The notes: a model not told the origin generated them from the letters alone. A stretch of DNA of 64,000 nt from Xanthobacter aminoxidans (GCF_023571765.1 NZ_JAMJXC010000010.1:124001-188000), one strand, 5' to 3'. Counted from the first letter of the stretch, positions 17,231-28,381 are shown. Translations and numbers: made by a program.

Positions 17231-18433
17231 ATGAACATTCACGAATACCAGGCCAAGGCCATCCTCCGCGATTTCGGCGTACCGGTCTCCCGCGGCTTTC
17301 CCGCTTTCACCCCCGAAGAGGCCGAGGCCGCGGCCGGCAAGCTCGGCGGCATCGCCTTCGTGGTGAAGGCGCAGATTCACGCCGGCGGACGCGGCAAGGG
17401 CAAGTTCAAGGAGCTTCCCGAGGGCGCCAAGGGTGGCGTTCGCGTGGTGAAGACCGCCGCCGACGTGAAGGCGAATGCTGCCGAGATGCTCGGCAATACG
17501 CTCGTGACGCTGCAGACCGGCGCCGACGGCAAGCAGGTGAACCGCCTTTACATCGAGGAAGGCGCGCTCATCGACAAGGAATTCTATCTCTCCATGCTGG
17601 TGGACCGCGTGACCTCGCGCGTCGCCTTCGTGGTCTCCACCGAAGGCGGCATGGACATCGAGGAGGTGGCGCATTCCACCCCTGAGAAGATCCACACCTT
17701 CTCCGTGGACCCGGCCACCGGCGTGCAGCCCCTGCACGGCCGCAAGGTGGCGCAGGCCCTCGGCCTCACCGGCGATCTCGCCAAGCAGGCCGGGGCGCTC
17801 ACCGCCAACCTCTACAAGGCCTTCACCGAGAAGGACATGAGCCTTCTGGAGATCAACCCGCTGGTGGTGACGAAGGACGCGCGCCTCGTCTGCCTCGACG
17901 CCAAGGTGGGCTTTGATTCCAACGCGCTGTTCCGCCACTCGGACGTGGCCCAGCTGCGCGACGAGAGCGAGGAGGATTTCAAGGAGATCGAGGCCTCGCG
18001 CTACGATCTCTCCTATATCGCGCTCGATGGCACCATCGGCTGCATGGTCAATGGCGCGGGCCTTGCCATGGCCACCATGGACATCATCAAGCTCTACGGC
18101 CGGGAGCCCGCCAACTTCCTCGACGTGGGCGGCGGCGCCACCAAGGAGAAGGTGACGGCGGCCTTCAAGATCATCACCGCCGATCCGAATGTCGAGGGCA
18201 TCCTCGTGAACATCTTCGGCGGCATCATGCGCTGCGACGTGATCGCCGAGGGCGTCATCGCCGCCGTGCGGCAGGTCGGCCTGAAGGTGCCGCTGGTGGT
18301 GCGCCTCGCCGGCACGAATGTGGACGAGGGCAAGAAGATCATCCGTGAATCCGGGCTCAATGTGATCCCCGCTGATGATCTGGACGATGCGGCGCAGAAG
18401 ATCGTCGCGGCCGTGAAGAAGGAAGCTGCGTGA
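17231..18433 (+). CDS. sucC: Succinyl-CoA ligase [ADP-forming] beta subunit (SucC family)
   Basis: 400 residues, typical SucC length. The N-terminus [19 protein letters not shown] starts the ATP-grasp fold; [14 protein letters not shown] carries nucleotide-binding residues, and GGGATKEKV and [13 protein letters not shown] form the CoA-ligase interface. With SucD it interconverts succinate, CoA and ATP with succinyl-CoA. Start ATG at 17231 with GAGGAAA 5 bases upstream. It is not in the mdh-sucCD-sucAB context usual in alphaproteobacteria, so it may be a second, pathway-linked copy. Sequence favours true SucC over malate thiokinase MtkA. Confidence 0.93.
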   Translation: MNIHEYQAKAILRDFGVPVSRGFPAFTPEEAEAAAGKLGGIAFVVKAQIHAGGRGKGKFKELPEGAKGGVRVVKTAADVKANAAEMLGNTLVTLQTGADGKQVNRLYIEEGALIDKEFYLSMLVDRVTSRVAFVVSTEGGMDIEEVAHSTPEKIHTFSVDPATGVQPLHGRKVAQALGLTGDLAKQAGALTANLYKAFTEKDMSLLEINPLVVTKDARLVCLDAKVGFDSNALFRHSDVAQLRDESEEDFKEIEASRYDLSYIALDGTIGCMVNGAGLAMATMDIIKLYGREPANFLDVGGGATKEKVTAAFKIITADPNVEGILVNIFGGIMRCDVIAEGVIAAVRQVGLKVPLVVRLAGTNVDEGKKIIRESGLNVIPADDLDDAAQKIVAAVKKEAA

Positions 18434-19317
18434 TGTCCGTGCTGATCGACGCCAACACCCGGGTCATCACCCAGGGCTTCACCGGAAAGAACGGCACGTT
18501 CCACGCCGAGCAGGCCATCATGTACGGCACCAAGATGGTCGGTGGCACCTCCCCCGGAAAGGGCGGCTCGGTGCATCTCGGCCTGCCGGTGTTCGACACC
18601 GTGATCGAGGCGAAGGAAGCCACCGGTGCCGACGCCTCCGTGATCTACGTGCCGCCGGCCGGCGCGGCCGATGCCATCCTGGAAGCCATCGACGCGGAAA
18701 TCCCGCTCATCGTCTGCATCACCGAGGGCATCCCGGTGCTCGACATGGTGAAGGTGAAGCGGGCGCTCTCCGGCTCCAAGTCGCGCCTCGTGGGGCCGAA
18801 TTGCCCCGGCATCGTGACGGCAGGGCAGGCCAAGATCGGCATCATGCCCGCCAACATCTTCAAGACGGGGTCCGTGGGCGTGGTCTCGCGCTCCGGCACG
18901 CTGACCTATGAGGCCGTGTTCCAGACCTCCCAGGAAGGCCTCGGCCAGACCTCGGCGGTGGGCATCGGCGGCGACCCGGTGAAGGGCACGGAATTCATCG
19001 ACGTGCTGGAGATGTTCCTCGCCGATCCCAAGACCCAATCGATCGTGATGATCGGCGAAATCGGCGGTTCGGCCGAGGAGGACGCGGCCCAGTTCATCGC
19101 AGATGAGGCTCGACAAGGCCGCAAGAAGCCGATGGTGGGCTTCATCGCCGGCCGCACGGCCCCTCCCGGCCGTCGCATGGGCCATGCCGGCGCCATCATC
19201 TCCGGCGGCAAGGGCGGCGCCGAGGACAAGATCGCGGCCATGGAGGCAGCTGGCATCCGCGTGTCGCCCTCGCCGGCGCGCCTCGGCAAGACCCTCGTCG
19301 ACGTGCTGAAGGGCTGA
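18433..19317 (+). CDS. sucD: Succinyl-CoA ligase alpha subunit (SucD family)
   Basis: 294 residues. Strong SucD signatures: [18 protein letters not shown] (CoA-binding domain), [19 protein letters not shown], and [17 protein letters not shown] with the phospho-accepting His at residue 251. Its ATG shares one base with the sucC stop (TGATG), so the two are translationally coupled and made in equal amounts. In this island the complex could regenerate succinyl-CoA as CoA donor for oxalate activation, or just feed the TCA cycle; the sequence alone cannot decide. Confidence 0.94.
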   Translation: MSVLIDANTRVITQGFTGKNGTFHAEQAIMYGTKMVGGTSPGKGGSVHLGLPVFDTVIEAKEATGADASVIYVPPAGAADAILEAIDAEIPLIVCITEGIPVLDMVKVKRALSGSKSRLVGPNCPGIVTAGQAKIGIMPANIFKTGSVGVVSRSGTLTYEAVFQTSQEGLGQTSAVGIGGDPVKGTEFIDVLEMFLADPKTQSIVMIGEIGGSAEEDAAQFIADEARQGRKKPMVGFIAGRTAPPGRRMGHAGAIISGGKGGAEDKIAAMEAAGIRVSPSPARLGKTLVDVLKG

Positions 19318-19359
19318 GGGCAGGAGCGTTTTCCGCGCCTGACCTTCTGAATTGACGCC

Positions 19360-19467
19360 GTCATCCCCCGGCTCGTCCGGGGGATCCACCCTGCCGCGCG
19401 CAGGGAGCCAGATTGCCCGCACCGCTCTCGCGGCGCCGTGGATGCCCCGGACGAGCCGGGGCATGAC
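19360..19467. repeat. Intergenic palindromic element, family A copy 1
   Basis: Two 30-base arms (19360-19389 and 19438-19467) are inverted copies with two mismatches: GTCATCCCCCGGCTCGTCC... and ...GGACGAGCCGGGGCATGAC. Each arm is itself a hairpin (CCCCCGG/CCGGGGG; GCCCCGG/CCGGGGC). The outer GTCAT...ATGAC and inner ATCCAC/GTGGAT ends recur in the copies at 24897 and 31281. Sits between sucD and the FAH gene. Confidence 0.8.
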
Positions 19468-19519
19468 ACGGAGAGGAGGCAAAGGGCGGTTCCCCAAACA
19501 ATCACCAGAGGAAACACCC

Positions 19520-20293
19520 ATGACCACCTGGCTGCGCTTCGCCGCCGACGGAAAGACCGGCTTTGGCACGCTTGAGGGCGACACCATCGCCGTGCACGAG
19601 GGCTGCATGTTCGCGGGCGCCACCGCGACCGGCGCGACCGTGAAGCTCGCTGATGTGGCGCTGGAGGCGCCCTGCGTCCCCTCCAAGATCGTCGCCCTGT
19701 GGAACAACTTCCATGAACTGGCGGCCAAGCTGAAAGTGGCCGAGCCGGCCGAGCCGCTCTATCTGCTCAAGGCCACCACCTCCGTCTCCGCGCCCGGCTC
19801 GGTGGTGCGCCGGCCGGCGTCCTATGAGGGCAAGACGGTCTATGAGGGCGAGCTGGGCATCGTCATCGGCAAGACGCTGACCAACGTGTCCGAGGCGGAA
19901 GCCGCGGCCGGCATCTTCGGCTACACGGTGGTCAACGACATCACCGCCGCCGACATCCTCAATCGCGACCCGACCTTCCCCCAGTGGGCGCGGGCCAAGG
20001 GCATCGACGGCTATGGCCCGTTCGGCCCGTGGATCGTGACGGATTTCGATCCCGCCGCGGCGCGCGTGCGCACCATCCTCAACGGGCAGGAGCGGCAGAA
20101 CTACCCGCTCGCCGACATGATCTTCCCGCCGGCACTGCTGGTGTCCCTCCTCTCGAAGGAGATGACGCTGAACCCCGGCGACCTCATCGCCTGCGGCACC
20201 TCGGTGGGGGTCGGCACCATGAAGGAGCCGACCAACACCATCGAGATCGAGATCGCCGGCATCGGCACGCTGGTGAATACCTTCGTGCAGTGA
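19520..20293 (+). CDS. Fumarylacetoacetate hydrolase (FAH) family protein
   Basis: 257 residues. YEGELGIVIGKTL supplies the two metal-binding Glu residues, and NDITAADI the metal-binding Asp, of the FAH C-terminal fold; the ending GTSVGVGTMKEPTNTIEIEI is also typical. Enzymes of this family hydrolyse or decarboxylate 2-oxo-dicarboxylates (acylpyruvase, oxaloacetate decarboxylase, 2-oxohept-3-enedioate hydratase). ATG at 19520 has AGAGGAA 7 bases upstream; the frame extends further up without a ribosome site and across the palindromic element. Being downstream of sucCD it may handle an oxaloacetate-like intermediate, but substrate is not predictable. Confidence 0.88.
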   Translation: MTTWLRFAADGKTGFGTLEGDTIAVHEGCMFAGATATGATVKLADVALEAPCVPSKIVALWNNFHELAAKLKVAEPAEPLYLLKATTSVSAPGSVVRRPASYEGKTVYEGELGIVIGKTLTNVSEAEAAAGIFGYTVVNDITAADILNRDPTFPQWARAKGIDGYGPFGPWIVTDFDPAAARVRTILNGQERQNYPLADMIFPPALLVSLLSKEMTLNPGDLIACGTSVGVGTMKEPTNTIEIEIAGIGTLVNTFVQ

Positions 20294-20314
20294 ACGCGGG
20301 TCAGGGCCGGGCGG

Positions 20315-20566
20315 TCAGCCTCTGACCGCCCGTGCGCCGGCAATGAGGATGCAGGCCCCGACGAAGCCGGCGACGAGATAGCCGAGCCAGCCGGCAAAAC
20401 CCACGCCCAGCAGCCCGAACAGGAAGCTGGCGATGGCGGCGCCGATGATGCCGAGGATGATGTTGGTGAAGAGGCCGGTGTCGCTCTTCATGAACATGGA
20501 GGCGAACCACCCGGCAAAGCCGCCGATGATGATGGCGGCGATCCAGCCCACTTGCGCCTCTTGCAT
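20315..20566 (-). CDS. GlsB/YeaQ/YmgE-family small stress-response membrane protein
   Basis: 83 residues of Gly-rich transmembrane helices: GWIAAIIIGGFAGWFASMFM, ILGIIGAAIASFLFGLLG, and a third ending GACILIAGARAVRG. This is the transglycosylase-associated (GlsB/YeaQ/YmgE) family, usually induced by general stress and residing in the inner membrane; mechanism poorly known. The ATG at 20566 is chosen because GGAGGG lies upstream; longer in-frame starts give a poorly conserved head. Ends 22 bases from the convergent FAH gene. Confidence 0.88.
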   Translation of the reverse strand: MQEAQVGWIAAIIIGGFAGWFASMFMKSDTGLFTNIILGIIGAAIASFLFGLLGVGFAGWLGYLVAGFVGACILIAGARAVRG

Positions 20567-20661
20567 GGTGTCCCTCCGATATACCGCCCCGCTCGCGTGG
20601 GGGCGCGGAGGAAACGGTACAGCAGGCCAACGGTTCCGGCCACGCTCGCGAATGGACAGCA

Positions 20662-20687
20662 AAAAGGCCGCCCGGAGGCGGCCTTTT
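20662..20687. terminator. Bidirectional intrinsic terminator downstream of ppdK
   Basis: AAAAGGCCGCC and GGCGGCCTTTT pair around CGGA. On the minus strand the stem ends in TTTT about 100 bases after the ppdK stop; the plus strand also has TTTT. Confidence 0.85.
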
Positions 20688-20695
20688 CAGGATCT

Positions 20696-20752
20696 TGCCT
20701 TCGGCCCCGGTCTTCGACCGAGGCCAAGGGGCACGCTCAGGCGCCGCGCTGG
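20696..20752 (-). repeat. Repeat family B copy 2 (reverse orientation)
   Basis: Read on the minus strand it contains CGCGGCGCCTGAGCGTG, then an imperfect hairpin GGCCTCGGTC/GACCGGGGCC, in the same order and spacing as the copy at 10719-10780. It lies between the ppdK stop and its terminator, so it is transcribed into the ppdK 3' end. Confidence 0.55.
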
Positions 20753-20778
20753 TTTAATCGCGGGGCGCCCCCGGAAGC

Positions 20779-23436
<2,658 letters not shown>

Positions 23437-23557
23437 GTGGGTTGGCCCCGTTTGGGATTATGCAGAGTGGCGGGATGCTTTAACGTGCAGCGCACAAAGC
23501 ATCAACTGGGCAATCGGACGGCCGTTCCTGCGCGGCCCCTTCTGAAGCCGTCGCGGA

Positions 23558-23698
23558 TCAGTGCCCCATCAGGCCGGTGACGCCCACGATGATGAGGTAA
23601 ATGGCGACCAGCACGTTCAGAAGTCGCGGGAAGGCGAGGATCAGGACGCCTGCAATCAGCGCGACCGCCGGCTGAACGATGACCATGTTGAAAGACAT
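23558..23698 (-). CDS. DUF3096 small membrane protein
   Basis: 46 residues: MSFNMVIVQPAVALIAGVL, then LILAFPRLLNVLVAIYLIIV and GVTGLMGH. Two short hydrophobic helices with a central FPRLLN turn match the DUF3096 family, found in many proteobacteria next to other small membrane genes; function unknown. The ATG at 23698 has GGGAGG 7 bases upstream. The longer in-frame extension to 23779 lacks a ribosome site. Confidence 0.8.
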   Translation of the reverse strand: MSFNMVIVQPAVALIAGVLILAFPRLLNVLVAIYLIIVGVTGLMGH

Positions 23699-23972
23699 TG
23701 TGAAGCCTCCCCTTTCGTCCGGGCGGCCCGAACAGCCTCCGTCGCCGCCGCGGCGCACGATTGCCGATCCGGGGCGCAAGGTCCATGGGGGGCGTCGCGC
23801 GGGGTGATCGCACGGCCGGCGCGGGGCTGGCAGGGCGGCTCACGCTGGCGTTACGTGCGACGACATTGCGCGGGCGGCGCAACACGGCACAATCGTTGAA
23901 TCCGCATTTCGCCGGAACATCCGAGCACCCCTCGCCGCCGCCCATGCCCGCGGAGCGGGGCGGGCGCGACCG

Positions 23973-24854
23973 ATGGGAGCCGCCATGTCGTCCCCTGCCT
24001 TCGCCGCAATGCCGAATGCCGTGGCTGCCAACTGCCGCTGGGGAAGGCTGCGCGCGCTCCTCGCCGCGTCTGCTTTCGGGGTGCTGGCGCTGTCGGCAGG
24101 GACCGTGCAGGCGCAGCCGGAAAAGTGCCCGCGCATGGTGGCCGAGCGGCCCAAGGTGCGGCTCGCGGCGCTGGATGCCGCCATGCTGCGGCTTGCGGAG
24201 GCCACGGGGCCGGTGCACCTGACCTTCATCGGCCACGCCAGCTTCCTCATCGAAAGCCCGGCCGGGGTCAGCATCGTCACGGATTACAACGATTACGTGC
24301 GGGCGAATCTGGTGCCGCGCATCGTCACCATGAACCATGCCCACGACACCCACTACACGGACGCGCCCGACCCCGGCATCGAATATGTGCTGAAGGGCTG
24401 GGGGCGGGACGGGGCGCCGGCGCACCATGAGGTGACGGTGGAGGACGTGTGGATCCGCAACGTCCCCACCAACATCCGCCGTGGGGCGGGGACCGAATAT
24501 GACGGCAATTCCATGTTCGTGTTCGAGGTGGCGGGCGTGTGCATCGCCCATCTCGGGCACCTGCACCACCTTCTGACCAAGGACCACCTGGAGGCGCTGG
24601 GCCGCATCGACGTGGTGCTGGCGCCGGTGGACGGCTCCTACACGCTCGATCTGGAAGGCATGGTGGAGGTGCTGAAATCCATCAACGCGCCGTTGGTCAT
24701 CCCCATGCACTACTTCAGCCAGTACGGGCTGGAGCGCTTCCTGGCGCGGCTGGGGCAGGAATGGACGGTTCAGCGCGCTACCGAGCCGTTCGTGCTGCTC
24801 AGCCGTGAGACCCTGCCCAAGACCCGCACCGTGCTGGTGCTGCCGGGGCGCTAG
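23973..24854 (+). CDS. Exported metallo-beta-lactamase-fold hydrolase (UlaG-like)
   Basis: 293 residues. N-terminal signal peptide ends near GTVQAQP (about residue 50). The catalytic domain opens LTFIGHASFLIESPAG, as in UlaG/RomA-like MBL proteins, and has HAHDTH (the metal-ligand motif in NHAHDTHY), then HLGHLHH, and a late IPMHYFSQYG for the last ligand. These are zinc- or manganese-dependent hydrolases of lactones, phosphodiesters or N-acyl lipids. Export to the periplasm is uncommon for UlaG types. Start at 23973 or 23985; GGGAG lies before the second ATG. Substrate unknown; neighbours give no clue. Confidence 0.82.
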   Translation: MGAAMSSPAFAAMPNAVAANCRWGRLRALLAASAFGVLALSAGTVQAQPEKCPRMVAERPKVRLAALDAAMLRLAEATGPVHLTFIGHASFLIESPAGVSIVTDYNDYVRANLVPRIVTMNHAHDTHYTDAPDPGIEYVLKGWGRDGAPAHHEVTVEDVWIRNVPTNIRRGAGTEYDGNSMFVFEVAGVCIAHLGHLHHLLTKDHLEALGRIDVVLAPVDGSYTLDLEGMVEVLKSINAPLVIPMHYFSQYGLERFLARLGQEWTVQRATEPFVLLSRETLPKTRTVLVLPGR

Positions 24855-24896
24855 GGGCGGCGAGGGCAGGGGAGAGCCGGCAGGATATTCGGGACC

Positions 24897-25005
24897 GTCA
24901 TCGCCCGCCTCGTGCAGGCGATCCACGGCGCGGCCGGGGTGCCACGTCTAGACCCGGCACCGGCCTTCCGGGCCGGTGGATGCCCCGGACCGGCCGGGGC
25001 ATGAC
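24897..25005. repeat. Intergenic palindromic element, family A copy 2
   Basis: Begins GTCATCGCCCGCCTCGTGC and ends GGACCGGCCGGGGCATGAC, with ATCCAC and GTGGAT as inner boundaries, as in copy 1. The two arms are less alike (about two thirds matching), and the spacer has its own GGCACCGGCC-type repeats. Located after the MBL-fold gene. Confidence 0.75.
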
Positions 25006-25050
25006 GGCGTGTGGCTGCAATGGCCGTCCTGAGCCCTTGTGCCAAAAGAA

Positions 25051-25079
25051 AAAGGCGCCGCGCAGAGCGCGACGCCTTT
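25051..25079 (-). terminator. Terminator downstream of the porin gene
   Basis: AAAGGCG (25051-25057) and CGCCTTT (25073-25079) with an inner CGCGC/GCGCG pairing. On the minus strand the stem ends in CTTTTTCTTTT, a good T-tract, 38 bases after the porin stop. Confidence 0.8.
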
Positions 25080-25116
25080 GTTCTGTCTCGACCCGGGTCA
25101 GGCGACCCGGCCGACC

Positions 25117-26055
25117 TCACTTGAGAGCGAGGAAGGAGGTGTCGAAGGAGAGGCTGGCCACGTAGCGGTCGCCGCAGACGTTCTTCAGGCCCGAGATCAC
25201 GCCGCAGGTGCCCATGGAGGCGAAGCCGACGCCGGACACGTAGGACGGGCTGGAGGTGAGGGTGCTGCCGTAGTAGCGCAGGTCGAGGGTGGCGGCCTTG
25301 TAGGTGAAGGCGGCGCCCACGTTCCAGGTGGTGTAGGAGGGCAGCTCGTAGTTGGCGACGAAGATGTTGCCGAGGTCGGTCTGGCCGAGCCACTGATAGC
25401 CGAGCTCACCCGAGATGTAGAAGCCCACGTCCTTGACCGGGCTCCACTTGGTGAAGTCGATCTTGGCAGTGCCCGACAGGTAGGTGCCGGTGGAGCCGGA
25501 GCCCGCGTAGCTGTTGGTGTAGTAGAGGTTGGCGCCGACGGTGAACACGTCGTTGAAGACGTAGGTCGGCTTGAAGTAGACTTCCCAGTAGTCGATGTTG
25601 ACCGAGGGAATGCCCGCGCCGAGCGAGTTCACGGCGATCTCGCCGGGATAGTAGTAGTAGACGAAGCCGACGTCGGCGGTGAAGGCGCCCCAGGTGTGGC
25701 GCAGGCCGCCGTACAGGTCGATCTCAGCCGAGGCGTCGGTCAGGCCGGTGAAGCCGCCGAACTGGTTGATCGGGGGGAAGTCCACGTTCGAGGCGAAGAT
25801 GCCGGCGTAGACCCAGTCGAACAGACGCAGCTCGGCATAACCCTGAACGGTGGGGTTGCCGTCGGTCTGCGAGATGCCGCGGAACACGTAGTCGGTGCCG
25901 AGCTTCACGCCGAACGCCACGTCCCACAGGGGGGCCTCAGGCGCCGGAGCGGCCTTCACGGGCATGGGAGAGCTCAGGTCCGCGGCGCCGGCGGCACCCA
26001 CGGAAGCGGCTCCGGCCAGGAGCATGGAAGCGGCCACGACTGCAATCTTGTTCAT
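25117..26055 (-). CDS. TorF-family putative outer-membrane porin
   Basis: 312 residues with a signal peptide ending AAGAADL. The mature protein has many alternating aromatic beta-strands (for example YVFRGISQTDGNPTVQGYAE, VGFVYYYYPGE, NVGAAFTYKAATLDLRYYG) and two Cys near the C-terminus, CGVISGLKNVCG, which may form a surface loop disulfide. The family is annotated as TorF/Gcw_chp outer-membrane proteins of unknown substrate. The ATG at 26055 is the only good start. Its terminator is at 25051. Monocistronic. Confidence 0.85.
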   Translation of the reverse strand: MNKIAVVAASMLLAGAASVGAAGAADLSSPMPVKAAPAPEAPLWDVAFGVKLGTDYVFRGISQTDGNPTVQGYAELRLFDWVYAGIFASNVDFPPINQFGGFTGLTDASAEIDLYGGLRHTWGAFTADVGFVYYYYPGEIAVNSLGAGIPSVNIDYWEVYFKPTYVFNDVFTVGANLYYTNSYAGSGSTGTYLSGTAKIDFTKWSPVKDVGFYISGELGYQWLGQTDLGNIFVANYELPSYTTWNVGAAFTYKAATLDLRYYGSTLTSSPSYVSGVGFASMGTCGVISGLKNVCGDRYVASLSFDTSFLALK

Positions 26056-26443
26056 AACGGTTTTCCCCGCAGCGATCTGGAATGATAAAAATCAGGTCGC
26101 GGCTTCAAGTCCAATGCGAAATTTGAGGCAGCGATTGCATCCGCTTTAGGCAAACCGTTGCAGTTGCTGGATTCTGCTGTTGCATGGTTGCAACGCACTG
26201 TCCCGAAACGGTACGGCGGCCCGTTCCTGCCAGGAAAATGATGTGCCGCGAAAGGGATCGGGCGCCTCAAAAAGGCCATGGAAATGGTATTATGATCCGG
26301 TGAGGTGACGCTTTCCGATCACAGGCCCCGTCACACGGGTGACTCATGGGCGTGACTCGGAGCACGCCCGGGTCGGTCGGAACGGCCATAGGGGCCGACC
26401 GCGGAGGCGTCCCCGGCGCGAGGTCGGGGCCGATGCCCGAGTG
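26056..26443. other. 388-base upstream region of the porin gene
   Basis: No gene seen. It is less GC-rich than its surroundings and should contain the porin promoter. One exact dyad, GTTGCA-TGGT-TGCAAC, lies at 26179-26194, 124 bases upstream of the porin ATG; a regulator is not identifiable. Confidence 0.5.
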
Positions 26444-27271
26444 TCAGGGGCGCGTCATCAGCAGCGGGCGCCCGCGTTCCGGCGTGCGGGCCCAGCCGCC
26501 GTCTTCCTGCCGGGCGAAGCGGATGACCGAGGCGCCGCCCTCGCCGCGCACGAGGATGTTGCCGCCCTCGATGTCCCACGCGGTGGGGCCGAAGCGCAGC
26601 AGGGCCGCATCGCAGCCGCTAGCGATGCTCAGGCGGAAACCGCCGCCCTTGGCCGGCGAATCGAGGAGTGTCACCCGGCACACGGGCGTCCCCACCTGTC
26701 GGGCGAGGTCCCAGTCGCCGACCACCTCCTCGGGCTTCAGCTCGGTGCCTTCGGCCACGGCGGGGTTGGCGAGGAAATAGACGCCGTCGCCTTCGCGCAG
26801 CGCCTCGTAGCTGCCTTCGGTACCCTCGGTGAACTCGGCGACGGTGCGGCCCTGCGCGTTGAGAAGGCGGATGGAGCCGGAGGGATCGGGCAGCCAGGCG
26901 ACGACCTGCGCGGAAAAGCCGATGTCGGCGCAGGCGGGCCGGTCGAACTCCACCGCGAGGCCGGGGCCGGCGGCGTCGGGCTTCAGGGCGAAGGCGCAGC
27001 CGCGTGCGCCGTCGGCGCTGGAGAGCCGGAGCGGCGCGGCCATGCGGGCCGCCGCCTCACGCACGGCGGGATCGAGCTTCGGCGCCGCGGTGGCGGCGGC
27101 CGGCGGCTTTGCGGCCGGATCGGCCTTCTGGGCGAACGCAGGCGCGATGGCGATCAGGCCGGCAAGAAACGGGGCAGCAAGAAGGGGGGCGGCAAGGAGA
27201 GGGGCAGCAAGCACGCGGCACAGCGCGCCGCGGCGCGTTTGAACCCGCGGAAAATCGTTCAGATGCGCCAT
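26444..27271 (-). CDS. Secreted protein with two Inh/AprI (Omp19-like) protease-inhibitor domains
   Basis: 275 residues. Signal peptide with an internal repeat (LAAPLLAAPLLAAPFLA) ends near PAFAQK. Two similar domains follow. Domain 1, about residues 70-165: CAFALK, CADIGF, VAWLPDPSGSIRLLNAQGRT. Domain 2, about 185-275: GDWDLARQVGTPVCRVTLLD, SGCDAALLRFGPTAWDIEGG, IRFARQEDGGWARTPERGRP. The pattern GDWDL...C...L...G...C...W...G...F is that of Inh/AprI inhibitors of serralysin-type proteases and of Brucella Omp19. The ATG at 27271 is chosen for GGAGGG upstream. No cognate protease is nearby, so the target may be foreign proteases. Confidence 0.8.
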   Translation of the reverse strand: MAHLNDFPRVQTRRGALCRVLAAPLLAAPLLAAPFLAGLIAIAPAFAQKADPAAKPPAAATAAPKLDPAVREAAARMAAPLRLSSADGARGCAFALKPDAAGPGLAVEFDRPACADIGFSAQVVAWLPDPSGSIRLLNAQGRTVAEFTEGTEGSYEALREGDGVYFLANPAVAEGTELKPEEVVGDWDLARQVGTPVCRVTLLDSPAKGGGFRLSIASGCDAALLRFGPTAWDIEGGNILVRGEGGASVIRFARQEDGGWARTPERGRPLLMTRP

Positions 27272-27409
27272 GCTGCCCTCCACGACGACCCGCGCCCCGG
27301 TCGCCCCGCCGCGTCGCGCTGCGAGTTTAGCACCGCGCGGGCAGGGGATCATCAGGTACGCGCGCCGGCGCGAGGGCCGGCGCGTCGCAGCCCGGGGGGC
27401 GTCCGTGGA

Positions 27410-28381
27410 TCAGCCCCGCGGCCAGGGCGTCTCGGCGACGGGGGTCAGCGGCCCCTTGCCGTCGAAGAAGGAGAGGATGTTGTCCACCACCAATTGTCCC
27501 ATGGCGGCGCGGGTAAAGTGGGTGGCGGAGCCCACGTGCGGCAGCAGCACCACGTTGTCGAGGGCGAAGAAAGCCTCCGGCACGTTGGGCTCGTCCTCGA
27601 ACACGTCGAGGCCGGCGGCGAGGATGGTCTTCGACTGGAGCGCCGAGAGCAGCGCCGCCTCGTCCACCACGGTGCCGCGCGCCACGTTGATGAGGATGCC
27701 GTTGGCGCCCAGCGCCGCCAGCACCTCGGCATTGATGATGTGACGCGTGGCCGGTCCGCCGGGAAGAATCGCCACCAGCACGTCCACCGCCCGCGCCATC
27801 TCCACGAGGTCGGGATAATGGCGATAGGCCACGTCCGCCTGCGGCCGCCGGCTGTGATAGACGACGGGCACGGAGAAGGCCTCAAGCCGCTTGGCGATGG
27901 CCTTGCCGATGCGGCCCATGCCGAGGATGCCCACGGTGCGGTCGCGCAGGGTGGGGCCGAGGGGAAAGGCGCTCTTGGTCCACTGTCCCGAGCGCACGAA
28001 GCGGTCGCCCTGGGGGATCTGCCGCACGGTGGCGAGCAGCAGGCCGAGGGTGAGGTCGGCCACCTCCTCGTTCAGCACGTCCGGCGTGTTGGTGACGATG
28101 ACGCCGCGCTTCGCCGCCGCCGCGGCATCCACGGTGTCGTAGCCGACGCCGAAATTGCCGACGATCTTCAGGTTGGGCAGGCGCGCCATGAGCGCGTCGT
28201 CCACCTTCACCTTGCCGCGGGTGGCGATGGCCTCGACCGCGCCGGCATTGCTGTCGTTCAGGGCGTCCAGCGGCACCAGGGTGAAGCGGCCGGAAAGCTG
28301 GCGCTCGACGACCTCCTCCATCACGGAGCCGGTGAGGAGAAGGGCCGGGCGGGCGGCATCGGTCATGGCAGATCCGGTCAT
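27410..28381 (-). CDS. D-isomer-specific 2-hydroxyacid dehydrogenase (glyoxylate/hydroxypyruvate reductase-like)
   Basis: 323 residues. Substrate motif NFGVGYDTVD, NAD(P)-binding GILGMGRIGKAIAKR, and catalytic trio Arg (NVARGTVVDE), Glu (DVFEDEP) and His (LPHVGSAT). The Rossmann loop reads YHSRRPQ after the second strand; Arg residues there favour NADPH, as in glyoxylate/hydroxypyruvate reductases. If it uses glyoxylate it would complement the oxalate island 7 kb away, but that is speculation. ATG at 28381 has GGAG 8 bases upstream; a second ATG five codons in is possible. Confidence 0.9.
   Translation of the reverse strand: MTGSAMTDAARPALLLTGSVMEEVVERQLSGRFTLVPLDALNDSNAGAVEAIATRGKVKVDDALMARLPNLKIVGNFGVGYDTVDAAAAAKRGVIVTNTPDVLNEEVADLTLGLLLATVRQIPQGDRFVRSGQWTKSAFPLGPTLRDRTVGILGMGRIGKAIAKRLEAFSVPVVYHSRRPQADVAYRHYPDLVEMARAVDVLVAILPGGPATRHIINAEVLAALGANGILINVARGTVVDEAALLSALQSKTILAAGLDVFEDEPNVPEAFFALDNVVLLPHVGSATHFTRAAMGQLVVDNILSFFDGKGPLTPVAETPWPRG

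Noticed and set aside
17231-19317. Reading the SucCD pair as malate thiokinase MtkAB (serine cycle)
   Set aside because: Motifs such as [19 protein letters not shown] and [16 protein letters not shown] match SucD; no serine-cycle genes (mcl, hpr-sga, ppc) are nearby.
4665-20293. Oxalate island as recently acquired mobile island
   Set aside because: No integrase, transposase, tRNA border or change in base composition is visible; only small palindromic repeats.
26140-26170. Possible sigma-54 promoter (GGCAAACCGTTGC)
   Set aside because: GG and GC are 9 rather than 10 bases apart and it points away from the porin gene.
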